Source of the DNA: Aliiruegeria haliotis
GTDB taxonomy: Bacteria > Pseudomonadota > Alphaproteobacteria > Rhodobacterales > Rhodobacteraceae
DNA: 64,000 nt
Assembly: GCF_003003255.1 (NCBI RefSeq)
Contig: NZ_PVTD01000007.1
Coordinates: 165,469 to 229,468 of the forward strand
Reading direction: 5' to 3'
The notes under the pieces are model-generated. The model was given only the letters and a program-made list of their open reading frames with translations. It was not told the origin of the DNA and did not search any database. Position numbers and translations under genes: made by a program. Shown here one piece after another: positions 44,977 through 54,173 of the stretch. The stretch's first letter is position 1, and the number at the start of each line of letters is the position of its first letter.

Positions 44977-46128
44977 ATGCGCATCACAAAGGTCTGGCAC
45001 TCCCTGATCCGTGTCCCGCTGACCGAAACCATCGAATGGGGCTCGGGTACACGCACCGGCACAACTCGACTGGTCTGCAAGATTGAGACCGATAGCGGAG
45101 TTACGGGCTGGGGCGAAACGCTTTCGCTCATCGCCGCCGTCCCGGCGGTGTTCGAGGACGTGGTGGCCAAACTCGCGATTGGTTACCCGGTCAGCGACGC
45201 GGAACGCTTTCACCGACACGTGCTGGGTGCGGGCTACTACCATCACAAGCGTGCCGCCGTCATGGCGATTGCCGCGATGGAAATGGCAATGTGGGACGCC
45301 TTCGGCAAGATCGCGGGTCAGCCGCTACATGCGCTCTGGGGCGGGCTCTGGCGCGAAGAGATAGAGGCCGCCGCCTACCTGTTCAGCGCCGATCCTGCGG
45401 CCCTGTCGGACCGGATGAAGGGATTTGCCGACAACGGCTACACCACGTTCAAGGTCAAGATCGGCTTCGATGCCGAGAGCGACATCGCGCTTGCGGCCGC
45501 GGCGCGTCAGGCTGTCGGCGCGCTGCCGATGCGCCTAGATGTCAACGGAGCGTGGACGCCAGGCACGGCCAAGCGTCAACTCAACCGGCTCGCCGACCTC
45601 GATCCGGCCTATGTCGAACAGCCACTGGAACTGGACGATTTGCAGGGCCATGCAGACCTGCGCGCCTATTCCGCCTGCCCGATTGCCCTGGACGAAAGCG
45701 CCTATACGCTGACGGATGTAGGCAATATTGCGCGGGCACGTGCGGCAGATGTGGTCCTGCTGGACCCACATCAGGCAGGCGGTCTGTGGCAGGTGATCAA
45801 GGCCGCGGCGATCTGCGAAGCCTTCGGCATTCCCGTCGGGTTGCATTCAGGCGCAGAGTTGGCCCTGTCGCAGGCGGCCTATCTACATCTCGCGGCCTGC
45901 ATCCCCAACGCGTCCATCGCCATCGACACCGAGCACGCCTATCTCGGCGGCGACATTGCCGGGAATGCACCTGTGATCACGGACGGCCGGTTTACCGTTC
46001 CGACCGAGCCCGGCCTCGGGATCCACATATCTGAAGAGCGTGTCGAAACATATCGCGTCAACGAAATCTCGGGCGCCTATCTGGACCCGGCCCGAGCTGG
46101 CTGGTTCCCGGTCAAGCCGGCCTATTGA
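44977..46128 (+). CDS. Enolase-superfamily enzyme (enzyme 2, muconate-lactonising subgroup)
   Basis: 383 residues. The barrel has the K-x-K motif FKVKIG (Lys159, Lys161) and metal ligands in DVNGAW (Asp188, Asn190), VEQPL (Glu214) and DESA (Asp239, Glu240). This is the muconate lactonising or acylamino-acid-racemase type of active site, different from enzyme 1 at 35246. It may act as a cycloisomerase, dehydratase or epimerase on a sugar-acid lactone. It is divergent from the IclR/SMP-30 gene, shares operator site C and probably forms a transcript with the transporter gene 38 bp downstream. Confidence 0.85.
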   Translation: MRITKVWHSLIRVPLTETIEWGSGTRTGTTRLVCKIETDSGVTGWGETLSLIAAVPAVFEDVVAKLAIGYPVSDAERFHRHVLGAGYYHHKRAAVMAIAAMEMAMWDAFGKIAGQPLHALWGGLWREEIEAAAYLFSADPAALSDRMKGFADNGYTTFKVKIGFDAESDIALAAAARQAVGALPMRLDVNGAWTPGTAKRQLNRLADLDPAYVEQPLELDDLQGHADLRAYSACPIALDESAYTLTDVGNIARARAADVVLLDPHQAGGLWQVIKAAAICEAFGIPVGLHSGAELALSQAAYLHLAACIPNASIAIDTEHAYLGGDIAGNAPVITDGRFTVPTEPGLGIHISEERVETYRVNEISGAYLDPARAGWFPVKPAY

Positions 46129-46166
46129 TCGGCGCACTTGCCCGCAACACCCGGAAAGGACAGTGC

Positions 46167-47051
46167 ATGCCGGGCCAATCGCAGGTCCGCTCAGGCAATC
46201 TCGCGGGGCTTGCGCTTTTTGCGACCAGCCTGTTCCTGATCTCTACTTCTGACGCGCTGGCCAAGCTCCTGACAGAGACCTTGCACCCGCTACAGGTCGT
46301 CTGGATGCGCCAATCCGGCCTTGCGATGGCGGCACTCGGCGTACTGGCCATCCGTGGACCAGGCGTGCTGCGCACGGGCTTGCCACAGTTGCAGGTCCTG
46401 CGCGGCCTCGCCGCGGCGCTTTCGGCCCTCTGTTTCATCACCGCCCTGCGCTTCGTTCCGCTGGCGGATGCCGTTGCCGTCTCGTTCGTCGCCCCCTTCC
46501 TTGTGACCGCGATGGGGGCAGCCTTTCTCGGTGAGACCGTCACGTGGCGCCGATGGGCGGCTGTGCTCGGCGGATTTACCGGCGCGCTCATCATCATCCG
46601 GCCCGGCTTTGGCGTAGTCAGCCCGGCAATCCTGCTCGTTCTGGCCGGTGCGTTCTTCCTCGCGCTGCGCCAAATTCTCGGCCGCCGGCTCGCCGCGCGG
46701 GACCCGATCTCGACCACGCTGGTCTGGACCGCGCTGACTGGCTTCGCGTTGCTGTCATGCTGCATGCCGGCGGTCTGGACCTGGCCAGACGCGCCAATAT
46801 GGACAACGGGGATGTGCATTGCCGCCCTGATCGCTGCCTCCGAGTTTCTGCTCATCCAGGCCTTTGCCACGGCAGAGGCCACGGCGATTGCCCCGGCGCT
46901 CTACTCCGCGATGATTTGGGCCACCCTCTATGGCTGGTTGGTCTTCGGGCAGCTTCCCGACCTCTGGACCTGGATCGGCAGCGCGATCATTCTTGCAACG
47001 GGCTTTTACCTGATCGTCCTGGAGATGCGCGCAGGGCGCGGCTCGCGCTGA
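46167..47051 (+). CDS. DMT-superfamily transporter (EamA type)
   Basis: 294 residues and ten predicted membrane helices in two EamA repeats (about 10-140 and 155-290). The ATG at 46167 follows GGAAAGGA. SALCFITALRFVPLADAVAV with FVAPFLVTAMGAAFLGE is the conserved end of the first repeat. It is downstream of the enolase-superfamily gene on the same strand, with the FAD oxidoreductase gene converging from the other side after 5 bp. EamA carriers transport amino acids, sugars or metabolites; direction and substrate cannot be read from the sequence. Confidence 0.88.
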   Translation: MPGQSQVRSGNLAGLALFATSLFLISTSDALAKLLTETLHPLQVVWMRQSGLAMAALGVLAIRGPGVLRTGLPQLQVLRGLAAALSALCFITALRFVPLADAVAVSFVAPFLVTAMGAAFLGETVTWRRWAAVLGGFTGALIIIRPGFGVVSPAILLVLAGAFFLALRQILGRRLAARDPISTTLVWTALTGFALLSCCMPAVWTWPDAPIWTTGMCIAALIAASEFLLIQAFATAEATAIAPALYSAMIWATLYGWLVFGQLPDLWTWIGSAIILATGFYLIVLEMRAGRGSR

Positions 47052-47056
47052 GAGCG

Positions 47057-49324
47057 TCACTGCACGCGGATGCCGAACAGCGCCACCGGGCAGCCCTGCC
47101 TGTTCCGCGGCCGGATCGTCAGGCGATGTATCGTCTCATCCTCCAGCAGGGCGATGCGCAGGATCGGGCTGCGATTATCCTGTATCGCAGCGATCACATT
47201 TCCATCGCATTCGACCTCGCATTCATGGACCAGAAACGGCATCACCCGGTCGGCATGGCGCATCTGGACGCTTTCCAGCGGGTGATCGAAATCGCAATCG
47301 AGATAGAGCACCAACTCGCGCGCAGAAATGCCATCTTGCCAGTCGAGCGTGATCCATGGCTCAGCGTCCGTCAACGCGGCCGCCCAGGCATTGGGTGCGG
47401 AGGTCGGCCTGGTCGGTCCGGAGACCAGCGCCGCTTTGCCAAAGGCATGAACCGGACGGTTCGCGGAAAAGGCGATGTTCTGCCCCTTCGGACGGCGCTC
47501 TGGAATCCAGAAATCGAAGCTTTCAACGCCAAGCCCTTCCGGCGCTTCCTGCCGGGAGGCCGTGCTGACCTTGTCTAGCCCGCCCTGCTTCACGCTCAGG
47601 AAGCCGGTTACACGCTGCTGTGAAAGCCCGACCGCGACATCCGGGTTTTCGAGGAGACAGAGGAATCCGTAGCAGGGTTGCTCGGTGTCGGGCAAAGCAA
47701 CAACAATCTCCCCCTGTCCGGGCGCCAACGCGAACTCTTGCCTCTGCAGGACCCGCTCCGGCGTGTGGTTGCCCGGCTTCTCCGCGGCGCGGACCTCGAC
47801 CGCCAAGCTCGTGGCGCGCTCGGCCCGAACAGGGATGGTGAGCGATCCGCCCTCGCCCGGCCGCATCGGCAGCATCTGGGCATAGCTGTCGCTCAACGGC
47901 CGCCAGCCGGCATCAGGCGGAAGGCCGTCCAGAAACAATTCGCTAGAAACATTCAGAGCAGCCCCAGTTGCAAGGTTGCCCACGGCCAGCGGGGCATATC
48001 CGGGAACATGGTGACCGGCCTCGGCCAGCGCCGACTTGAGCGCCGCCAGCCCATCGTCAGAGGACAGTTCCTGTGGCGCCCTGCCAAGACGCGTGCACAC
48101 AGACGCCGCCGTGCCGATTGCCTGCCCGACAGCGCCAGAGGTTGCCATGACCCGCGTGCTGCCGAAAGCCACATGCGAGGCCGAAAGTAGCCGGCCATTG
48201 ATAAACAGGTTCTCGATATTGCGGCTGTACATGCAGCGATAGGGAATGCCGAACACCCCCTTGGCGTGATACTGGTTGCAGCCCCCCTGCTGGGCATAAA
48301 CCCCATCGGCCGGGTGCAGATCGATCGACCATCCGCCATGGGTGACGTTGTCCTCGTGCTCGACCTGATCGATGATATCGCTTTGCCGAAGCACATAGTC
48401 ACCCTCGGCCCGGCGGCTTTCCCGCTTGCCGGGGATCGTGGCCACCCATTCCAGCGCGAGGTTCTCGGCCTCTGGAAACGACCCGGAATTCTTGATGTAG
48501 TTCCAGACGCCGTAGACGACCTTCTGCAACTCGCCCTTGATCTCCTCGGACTGGTGAATGGTGTCGAGCCGCCCGCCCCATTCGATCCACCAAAGCGAGC
48601 AGCCATGTTCTACGGCGTTGAAACTGCGAAAGCGCGGGATCAGCGAGGGAACGTCCTTCAGTGCAAAATCCGGGGCCACGTAGTCGATCCTATGGCCAAC
48701 GTCCTTGGTGTAGAAATACATCGAATGGCCGAGCAGCTTGCCGTAGTCGTCGCCCGGCGCCATCGGCTCGTCGAACTCCGACGCCTCTTCGGACCCCATC
48801 CGATAGGCAGCACCAGACATATGCACGAGGATGCCGTCGCCGCTTGAGTCGGCAAAGAGCGCGCCTTCGACCTGATACATGGTGCTGTTCTGTGAATTGA
48901 ACGCCTGCACCCGGCGGATCCGCTCGCGCTCCATCTCGACATGGAAGACCTGCGTGTTGACGAGCACGGTCAGGTTCTTCTCTCGAGCGACCCAATCCTG
49001 AAGAATCGTATCCAGGATCACTGGATTGCCGCCGGGATTGCGATATTGGTTTTCGAGCAGAACTTCGTTGACGATGCCACCCTCGCGCGCCCATCGATTG
49101 TTGTTGCCACCATGGGATGTTGCGCCAAGGATCCAGAGCCGAACCTCGCTGGAAGCGTTGCCGCCAAGCACTGGGCGGTCCTGAATCAGCACCACGCGGG
49201 AGCCGCCACGCGCCGCCGATATCGCTGCACAGACCCCCGAAAGCCCGCCGCCGACCACAACCAGATCCGCAGAAAGCTGTTCGAGGCGCAATTCGCGCGG
49301 CCCGGAGGGAGGTTCGATGATCAT
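47057..49324 (-). CDS. Large FAD-dependent oxidoreductase, cytosolic
   Basis: 755 residues from the ATG at 49324 (MIIEPPSGPRELRL), behind GGCGAGG; the open frame further upstream covers non-coding DNA and an operator. The N-terminal FAD site is ADLVVVGGGLSGVCAAISAA and RPVLGGNASSEVRL is the second conserved FAD-oxidoreductase motif. Residues ~30-470 are the FAD_oxidored domain, and the C-terminal ~280 residues form a beta-rich domain of unknown function, with a possible carbohydrate-binding-like tail near WITLDWQDGISARELVLYLD. Such proteins often accompany sugar-degradation genes. An IclR-type palindrome lies 178 bp upstream, so it belongs to the same regulon. Confidence 0.85.
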   Translation of the reverse strand: MIIEPPSGPRELRLEQLSADLVVVGGGLSGVCAAISAARGGSRVVLIQDRPVLGGNASSEVRLWILGATSHGGNNNRWAREGGIVNEVLLENQYRNPGGNPVILDTILQDWVAREKNLTVLVNTQVFHVEMERERIRRVQAFNSQNSTMYQVEGALFADSSGDGILVHMSGAAYRMGSEEASEFDEPMAPGDDYGKLLGHSMYFYTKDVGHRIDYVAPDFALKDVPSLIPRFRSFNAVEHGCSLWWIEWGGRLDTIHQSEEIKGELQKVVYGVWNYIKNSGSFPEAENLALEWVATIPGKRESRRAEGDYVLRQSDIIDQVEHEDNVTHGGWSIDLHPADGVYAQQGGCNQYHAKGVFGIPYRCMYSRNIENLFINGRLLSASHVAFGSTRVMATSGAVGQAIGTAASVCTRLGRAPQELSSDDGLAALKSALAEAGHHVPGYAPLAVGNLATGAALNVSSELFLDGLPPDAGWRPLSDSYAQMLPMRPGEGGSLTIPVRAERATSLAVEVRAAEKPGNHTPERVLQRQEFALAPGQGEIVVALPDTEQPCYGFLCLLENPDVAVGLSQQRVTGFLSVKQGGLDKVSTASRQEAPEGLGVESFDFWIPERRPKGQNIAFSANRPVHAFGKAALVSGPTRPTSAPNAWAAALTDAEPWITLDWQDGISARELVLYLDCDFDHPLESVQMRHADRVMPFLVHECEVECDGNVIAAIQDNRSPILRIALLEDETIHRLTIRPRNRQGCPVALFGIRVQ

Positions 49325-49501
49325 GGCATCCTCGCCTTTGTTGTCCCTGTCACCCCTTGCTGCATCGCAAGGGGCACATCCCGCGATCCGCGTCCGGTCG
49401 GTGATTGGGCGCTTTGCATTTGCGTCAGCAGCGCCGCTTGCCACAAATCCCAACGTCCGGAACCCCAACGGGCCACAGGTTGCAGAGATATCTGCCAAAT
49501 T

Positions 49502-49518
49502 TTGGAACCAAGTTCCAA
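49502..49518. promoter_or_regulatory. IclR/KdgR-type operator, site D
   Basis: TTGGAAC-CAA-GTTCCAA, the best of the four sites with perfect 7-bp arms, upstream of the FAD oxidoreductase gene. Confidence 0.7.
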
Positions 49519-49634
49519 AGCGTATGTTTCGATACATCGATCTGAACGGAATTTCCACAACGAATTGCCCATGCCCCCGTTGACCGACGACGTATGCAAT
49601 TCGTAGGTAGGTTGGGGTGCTCACCGCCAGAATC

Positions 49635-50450
49635 GGTGGTGTCAGACCAATTCGAACACGTCTACATGGGCAGGATCGCTTTCCCCTATGCCGCGCAGAG
49701 CTGGCGCCACTCAGTGCGAGCAGCGGCACGGTTGGCTTTGAAGATGTCCCGGCTTGAGAGGCTGCGCTCCAAGTTGAAATGGTTGTGGACCGAGGCGTGG
49801 ACGGCGACAAATCTCGGCAAACTTCGTGTTGACTGGAACCGTTGCATCGCCCGTTCTCGTCGTCGAAACGGCAGATGCGAGATTTCGGCCCGATTGTTCA
49901 ACCAACGGCCCGTTTCATGCAGATCTGCAACGCCTATTTCCTTCAAGGACGCGCCGTAGGACCGAAGCAAGTCAGTGACGATTGCCATAGCCCGACCGTA
50001 TCGCCGCATCGTTTTCTTGAGGAATTTCAAAGCGGCCTTCTTGTCCCGCCGCTTTGTGACGAAGCTCTCAAGAAGTTCGCCCTCGTGGTCGACAGCCCGC
50101 CGCAGGTAGTGCCGCCTACCGTTGATTTTCACGAACACCTCGCCCAGGTGCCACCGCCATTGCGGTCCAGAACGCAGTCGTTCAGCACGTTTGTTGCGGA
50201 TCTCGGAAGCGAAAAACGGACCAAATCTATGCCACCAGAACCGATCGGATTCATGGCCGCTATCGAGCCCGCGTTCGCGCAGCAAATCCTTGACGTTCAC
50301 TAGCGAAAGCGGGAAACGGATGTAGAGCATCACCGCCAGTCGGATGATCTCACGGCTTGTCTTGAAGTATTTGAACGGGTCGCGTTTTGCCATCCGTGGA
50401 CGCTACCCAGTCCCCTGCCCCGCGAAAAGCCAAGTTCAACTGACATCACC
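49635..50450 (-). mobile_element. IS6-family element, copy 6
   Basis: 816 bp with ends GGTGGTGTCAGACC (left) and CTGACATCACC (right), forming near-perfect inverted repeats. It encodes one uninterrupted transposase frame. Just outside, a perfect 12-bp inverted repeat (GTGCTCACCGCC at 49617-49628 and its complement at 50459-50470) brackets the element. No 8-bp direct repeat is visible. Confidence 0.9.
49686..50393 (-). CDS. IS6-family transposase with D84G change
   Basis: 235 residues, full length. The N-terminal helix-turn-helix region, DDE domain and C-terminus match the copy at 58486. At residue 84 the first catalytic Asp (WHLDEVFVKI in the other copy) is Gly (WHLGEVFVKI, codon GGC at 50142-50144). 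The second Asp (VTDLLRSY) and Glu (NNRAEISH) are kept. Loss of a metal-binding Asp should abolish transposition, so this open frame is probably a dead enzyme. Confidence 0.88.
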   Translation of the reverse strand: MAKRDPFKYFKTSREIIRLAVMLYIRFPLSLVNVKDLLRERGLDSGHESDRFWWHRFGPFFASEIRNKRAERLRSGPQWRWHLGEVFVKINGRRHYLRRAVDHEGELLESFVTKRRDKKAALKFLKKTMRRYGRAMAIVTDLLRSYGASLKEIGVADLHETGRWLNNRAEISHLPFRRRERAMQRFQSTRSLPRFVAVHASVHNHFNLERSLSSRDIFKANRAAARTEWRQLCAA

Positions 50451-50632
50451 GTCAGTAGGGCGGTGAGCACTCCTTCCCTGCATGTGCATTGTCGAAGATC
50501 TAGTTCTGGAAAGCGGTCTTCTGTAGCGCTCCTTTGACCTTTCTATTCAACTGAACAGCGACCATCACGAAGACGGGGCGCACAGCAACGACGCAGCCAG
50601 TGCGGTTCGTCGAGCGCCCCGATCGATGCTCA

Positions 50633-51310
50633 TCAGCCAAGCAGTGCCAGGAGTTCCTTGGCAGCACTGGCAGAGGACGCAGGATTCTGGCCGGTGACCA
50701 GCTTGCCGTCACGCAGGACAAAGTCGGCCCAGTCGTCGCCGCGCTCGAACTGTCCGCCATTGGCCCTCAGCATGTCCTCGACGAGGAAGGGCACCACGTT
50801 TGTAAGATCCACCGCCTCTTCTTCCGAGTTGGTGAAGCCGGTGACCCGGCGGCCCGAAACCAACGGGTTGCCGTCGGAGCCATGCGTGTGACGGAACACC
50901 GCCGGTGCATGGCACACGGCACCCACGGGGCGGCCTGCTGCTGCGAAGCCTTCGATAAGGCGCTTGCTGTCGGCGTCCTCGGCAAGATCCCACAGCGGGC
51001 CGTGCCCGCCCGGATAGAAGATCGCGTCGAAGCCGTCCTCGGTCACATCCGCGAGTTTCACCGTCGAGGCGAGGTGCTGTTGCGCGTCCTTGTCGCCCTT
51101 GAACCGGCGGGTGTCGTCCGTCTGCGCATCATCGCCGTCGCTCTTGGGATCGATCGGGGGCTGACCGCCTTTGGGTGAGGCCAGCGTGATCTCCGCGCCC
51201 GCGTCCTTGAAGACGTAGTAGGGCGCAGCGAATTCCTCCAGCCAGAAGCCGGTCTTGTGGCCGGTATCGCCGAGTTGATCGTGTGAGGTCAGAACCATCA
51301 GTATCTTCAT
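50633..51310 (-). CDS. DJ-1/PfpI family protein (glutamine amidotransferase-like)
   Basis: 225 residues, Hsp31-like subgroup by length. FWLEEFAAPYYVF includes the conserved Glu, YPGGHGPLWDLAED is the oxyanion region, and AVCHAPA holds the nucleophilic Cys in the elbow. Members act as glyoxalase III-type enzymes or protein-repair factors against methylglyoxal and other electrophiles. The gene is last in a TetR-oxidoreductase-DJ-1 operon, 11 bp after the oxidoreductase, in line with a reactive-carbonyl response. Confidence 0.9.
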   Translation of the reverse strand: MKILMVLTSHDQLGDTGHKTGFWLEEFAAPYYVFKDAGAEITLASPKGGQPPIDPKSDGDDAQTDDTRRFKGDKDAQQHLASTVKLADVTEDGFDAIFYPGGHGPLWDLAEDADSKRLIEGFAAAGRPVGAVCHAPAVFRHTHGSDGNPLVSGRRVTGFTNSEEEAVDLTNVVPFLVEDMLRANGGQFERGDDWADFVLRDGKLVTGQNPASSASAAKELLALLG

Positions 51311-51321
51311 CTTCTTACCTT

Positions 51322-52356
51322 TCAACCTTGGGCAACGCGGACAACCCGCTTGCCGAAATTCTCGCCTCTCAGAAGCCCCACAAAGGCCTCCGGTGCGTTT
51401 TCCAATCCGTCGATGATCTCTTCGCGGTATTTGATCTTGTTGGCGTCGATCCACGTCGACATGTCCTTGGCGAATTCAGGGTACAGATGCCCGAAATCGT
51501 CAAAGATGATAAAGCCCTGCACCTTGATCTTCTTGCGCAGTATCTGCCCCATCAGCCAGTTCATCCGATCCGGCCCGTCAGGCAGCTTTGTCGCGTTGTA
51601 CTGGGAGACCAGACCGCAGACTGGTATGCGGGCATTGGCGTTCAGCAGTGGAATCACTGCATCCAGCACCTTGCCGCCGACATTCTCGAAATAGACGTCG
51701 ATGCCATCCGGGGCGGCTGCGGCCAGTTGGGCGGGAAAATTGTCCGCCTTGTGATCGATGCAGGCGTCAAAGCCCAGCTCGGCCACTGCGTAGTCGCACT
51801 TGTCCTGCCCGCCTGCGACGCCGACGACGCGGCAGCCGAGCAGCTTGCCAATTTGACCGACGGTCGCGCCCACAGGACCGGTTGCAGCTGCGACCACGAT
51901 GGTTTCGCCTGCCTTGGGTGCCCCGATCTGCGTTAGCCCGGCCCAGGCGGTAAAGCCGGGCATCCCGAGGATCCCCAGTGCCCAGGACGGGTGGTCTGGA
52001 GACGCGCCGAGGTTCGTCACGCCAGCGCCATCCGAAACGGCGTAATCCTGCCAGCCGTTGAAACTGAGCACGTAATCTCCGACGGCAAACCCGTCGATAT
52101 CAGAGGTCACGACCTGTGCGACCGTGCCGCCGACCATGACGCCGCCGACCTCGACCGGGGCCGCGTAGGAGGGCGCATCGCTCATCCGGCCACGCATATA
52201 GGGATCCAGCGACAGGTAAACCGTGCGGAGCAGCATCTGCCCGTTCCCAGCCGTCGGAATGCTCGCCTCGGTCAGCTTCAGTGTATCCTTGGTCGGTTCG
52301 CCCTTGGGGCGTTCGGCAAGGACGAGTTGCCGATTTGTCGTCATTGTCTGTGTCAT
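51322..52356 (-). CDS. NADP-dependent medium-chain oxidoreductase (CurA/leukotriene B4 dehydrogenase-like)
   Basis: 344 residues, zinc-free MDR superfamily, double-bond reductase type. LSLDPYMRGRMSD in the N-terminal catalytic domain and AAATGPVGATVGQIGKLLGC in the Rossmann domain (the AxxGxxG-type motif) fit CurA and prostaglandin or leukotriene reductases. YFENVGGKVLDAVIPLLN is also diagnostic. It reduces alpha,beta-unsaturated carbonyls using NADPH. It lies between the TetR gene and the DJ-1 gene. Confidence 0.92.
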   Translation of the reverse strand: MTQTMTTNRQLVLAERPKGEPTKDTLKLTEASIPTAGNGQMLLRTVYLSLDPYMRGRMSDAPSYAAPVEVGGVMVGGTVAQVVTSDIDGFAVGDYVLSFNGWQDYAVSDGAGVTNLGASPDHPSWALGILGMPGFTAWAGLTQIGAPKAGETIVVAAATGPVGATVGQIGKLLGCRVVGVAGGQDKCDYAVAELGFDACIDHKADNFPAQLAAAAPDGIDVYFENVGGKVLDAVIPLLNANARIPVCGLVSQYNATKLPDGPDRMNWLMGQILRKKIKVQGFIIFDDFGHLYPEFAKDMSTWIDANKIKYREEIIDGLENAPEAFVGLLRGENFGKRVVRVAQG

Positions 52357-52500
52357 GGGATCTTTCTTTTCTATGAGCGGCTTTCAGGAAGCGCGGTGTC
52401 GTTTCGGTTTGGGGCATGCCCCGCAGGTCCTGAGCGGACCCGTCGTCCGACACCCGCGTGCAGCTATAGCGCCGAGGGCGAAACTCTTTCATTCAAGCGT

Positions 52501-53091
52501 TCAGGGCGCGGGGACGGCCTGTTTCGTGGCCTCCATCGTCGCCTTCAGTGGGGCATCGTCATGCGAAAGGCCGGCAACAAGGCTGGCTCCCAGCCACTGG
52601 TAATAGATCGCCCGGGCAAGACCGTAGGGGTCGTTCAGCGGCGCAATTGATCCGTCAGTTATGCCTTGCTCAAGGGTCTCCGTCAGGCTCGAGATGATGC
52701 TGCTTACGCCATCCTGCAAGATCCGGCTCATGTCCGGTGACAGGTCGGCAACCTCTGCGGACAGCTTTACCACGAGGCATCGATCCTGCAGCGAAGGGCC
52801 AATCTGTTTTGCAAGCCAGCCTTCGAAGTATCCCAGGAACCGGTCGCGCGCCGGCTGTTCCGCGTTTCCGAGAGTGTCGGCGAGCGATTCCTGATACTGG
52901 GCCACGAAATTCTCCAGAAGTGCGCAGCCGTAGGCCTCTTTCGACTGGAAGTAATGATAGAAAGACCCCTTGGGGACGTCCGCAGCCTTCAGAAGCTCGC
53001 TCAGCCCCACACCGACATAGCCCTGCCGCGCGATCAAACTGCGACCGACCTCCAGGATATGGCTGCGTGTATCTTTGGTTTGCGTATTCAT
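52501..53091 (-). CDS. TetR-family transcriptional regulator (NemR-like)
   Basis: 196 residues. Helix-turn-helix at residues ~10-55 (GYVGVGLSELLKAADVPKGS then FYHYFQSKEAYG) and a ligand-binding C-terminal region with the TetR_C-like helices. The GSFYHYFQSKE motif and the Cys in DRCLVV resemble NemR and related electrophile sensors. It starts the operon and probably represses itself through the palindrome at 53112-53126. Confidence 0.92.
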   Translation of the reverse strand: MNTQTKDTRSHILEVGRSLIARQGYVGVGLSELLKAADVPKGSFYHYFQSKEAYGCALLENFVAQYQESLADTLGNAEQPARDRFLGYFEGWLAKQIGPSLQDRCLVVKLSAEVADLSPDMSRILQDGVSSIISSLTETLEQGITDGSIAPLNDPYGLARAIYYQWLGASLVAGLSHDDAPLKATMEATKQAVPAP

Positions 53092-53111
53092 CCTCCTGAT
53101 CTAGGTGCGAA

Positions 53112-53126
53112 TAGACCGGTCGTCTA
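53112..53126. promoter_or_regulatory. TetR/NemR-type operator
   Basis: TAGAC-CGGTC-GTCTA with perfect 5-bp arms, 21 bp upstream of the TetR start. It resembles the TAGACC-N4-GGTCTA NemR box. Confidence 0.65.
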
Positions 53127-54173
53127 GTGGCTGTGAAAAATTCCTCAATGGTTTTCGAAGGACGCGTCTGTGCCTCCGAAAGCAACGCCCCACACCAAAA
53201 CCGTGGCAGCCTTGCAAGCATGGCATGAAACCGCCATTTCAGGTTTTAGCGCCTGCGGCCAATGTCCGGAATGATTGGTTGCGCCACAGCGGAATGGAGC
53301 GGCAGAGAGTGACCGCAAGGGGCCGACAGCACTATTTGATCGACCCAAGCCGACCGGCTGCTCTGTCCCGCAAGCCGGACATCGAGGTCGGAAAGCTCGC
53401 TGCGTTTTGCATGGACGGCTGCTCTTCTTCTCTGAGGCGCGGCTAGCGGTCTCGGGCGATCGCTTTGCAAAAACTGCGAGCATGAGCCGGGAAGCACTTC
53501 CGCCATGGGCTCGCTACCGTCATCTGAGGCAAACCATCAGATGGCCGCATGGTCGGCAAAGCTTCCGCTGATGCATCTCGCAGTATTTTGCAGATTGGGC
53601 TCGGTGCCGTCCTTCCGACCGGTCTCATCGAGCGGCCGCTTCAGGTCAAGGAATGTCCAAGTATCGGGCTACCATGCTGACGACAGTGAAGTCTCTAAAC
53701 GTCAGGAACGACCGCTTCCAGACCGCAGGTCAAGTTCGCCTCGCTGCGCCACCGCAAGACCGCAATGAGCTCAAAGGCGACAATGCTGCACGCTGCACGA
53801 ACTGGTAGTATGCGGGGCGTTCCGGACCTCCGCTGCGAGCACGAAACTTGAACCCTCGCGGGTGCAGCGGTTGGCAAGAGGGACGGACGACTGGCATTCG
53901 TCCTGGAAGCAAGATGTCCGGGCGGCCTGGTCGCAAAGCGGGCATCGCATGGGGCGCAAACAGAGTACTTTGCTGTTTCGCCGATCGTGGCCTGGAACGC
54001 TACGCCCGCGAGCGATAACGCGGATGTGACTCGGCCAATCACACTGGTTCTGTCGATACTGAATCTGAGCACGGCCAGTCGCGCACGCTCTCCGGCGGAC
54101 TTCAGAAAGCGCATCACGACGCCTGGCACGGGCGCCAATGCCATCGAACCATTTAATAACAGGTAGCTCTCCA
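53127..54173. other. About 1 kb without a recognisable gene; dispersed repeat traces
   Basis: Short overlapping frames only. Two segments recur elsewhere in the window: AGATTGGGCTC near 53592 (also near 63111), and CAAAGGCGACAATGCTGCA near 53774 (similar at about 55972). Confidence 0.5.

Noticed and set aside
49325..49810. Extension of the FAD oxidoreductase frame upstream
   Set aside because: It crosses a palindromic operator and runs into IS6 copy 6; the ATG at 49324 precedes the FAD motif at a normal distance.
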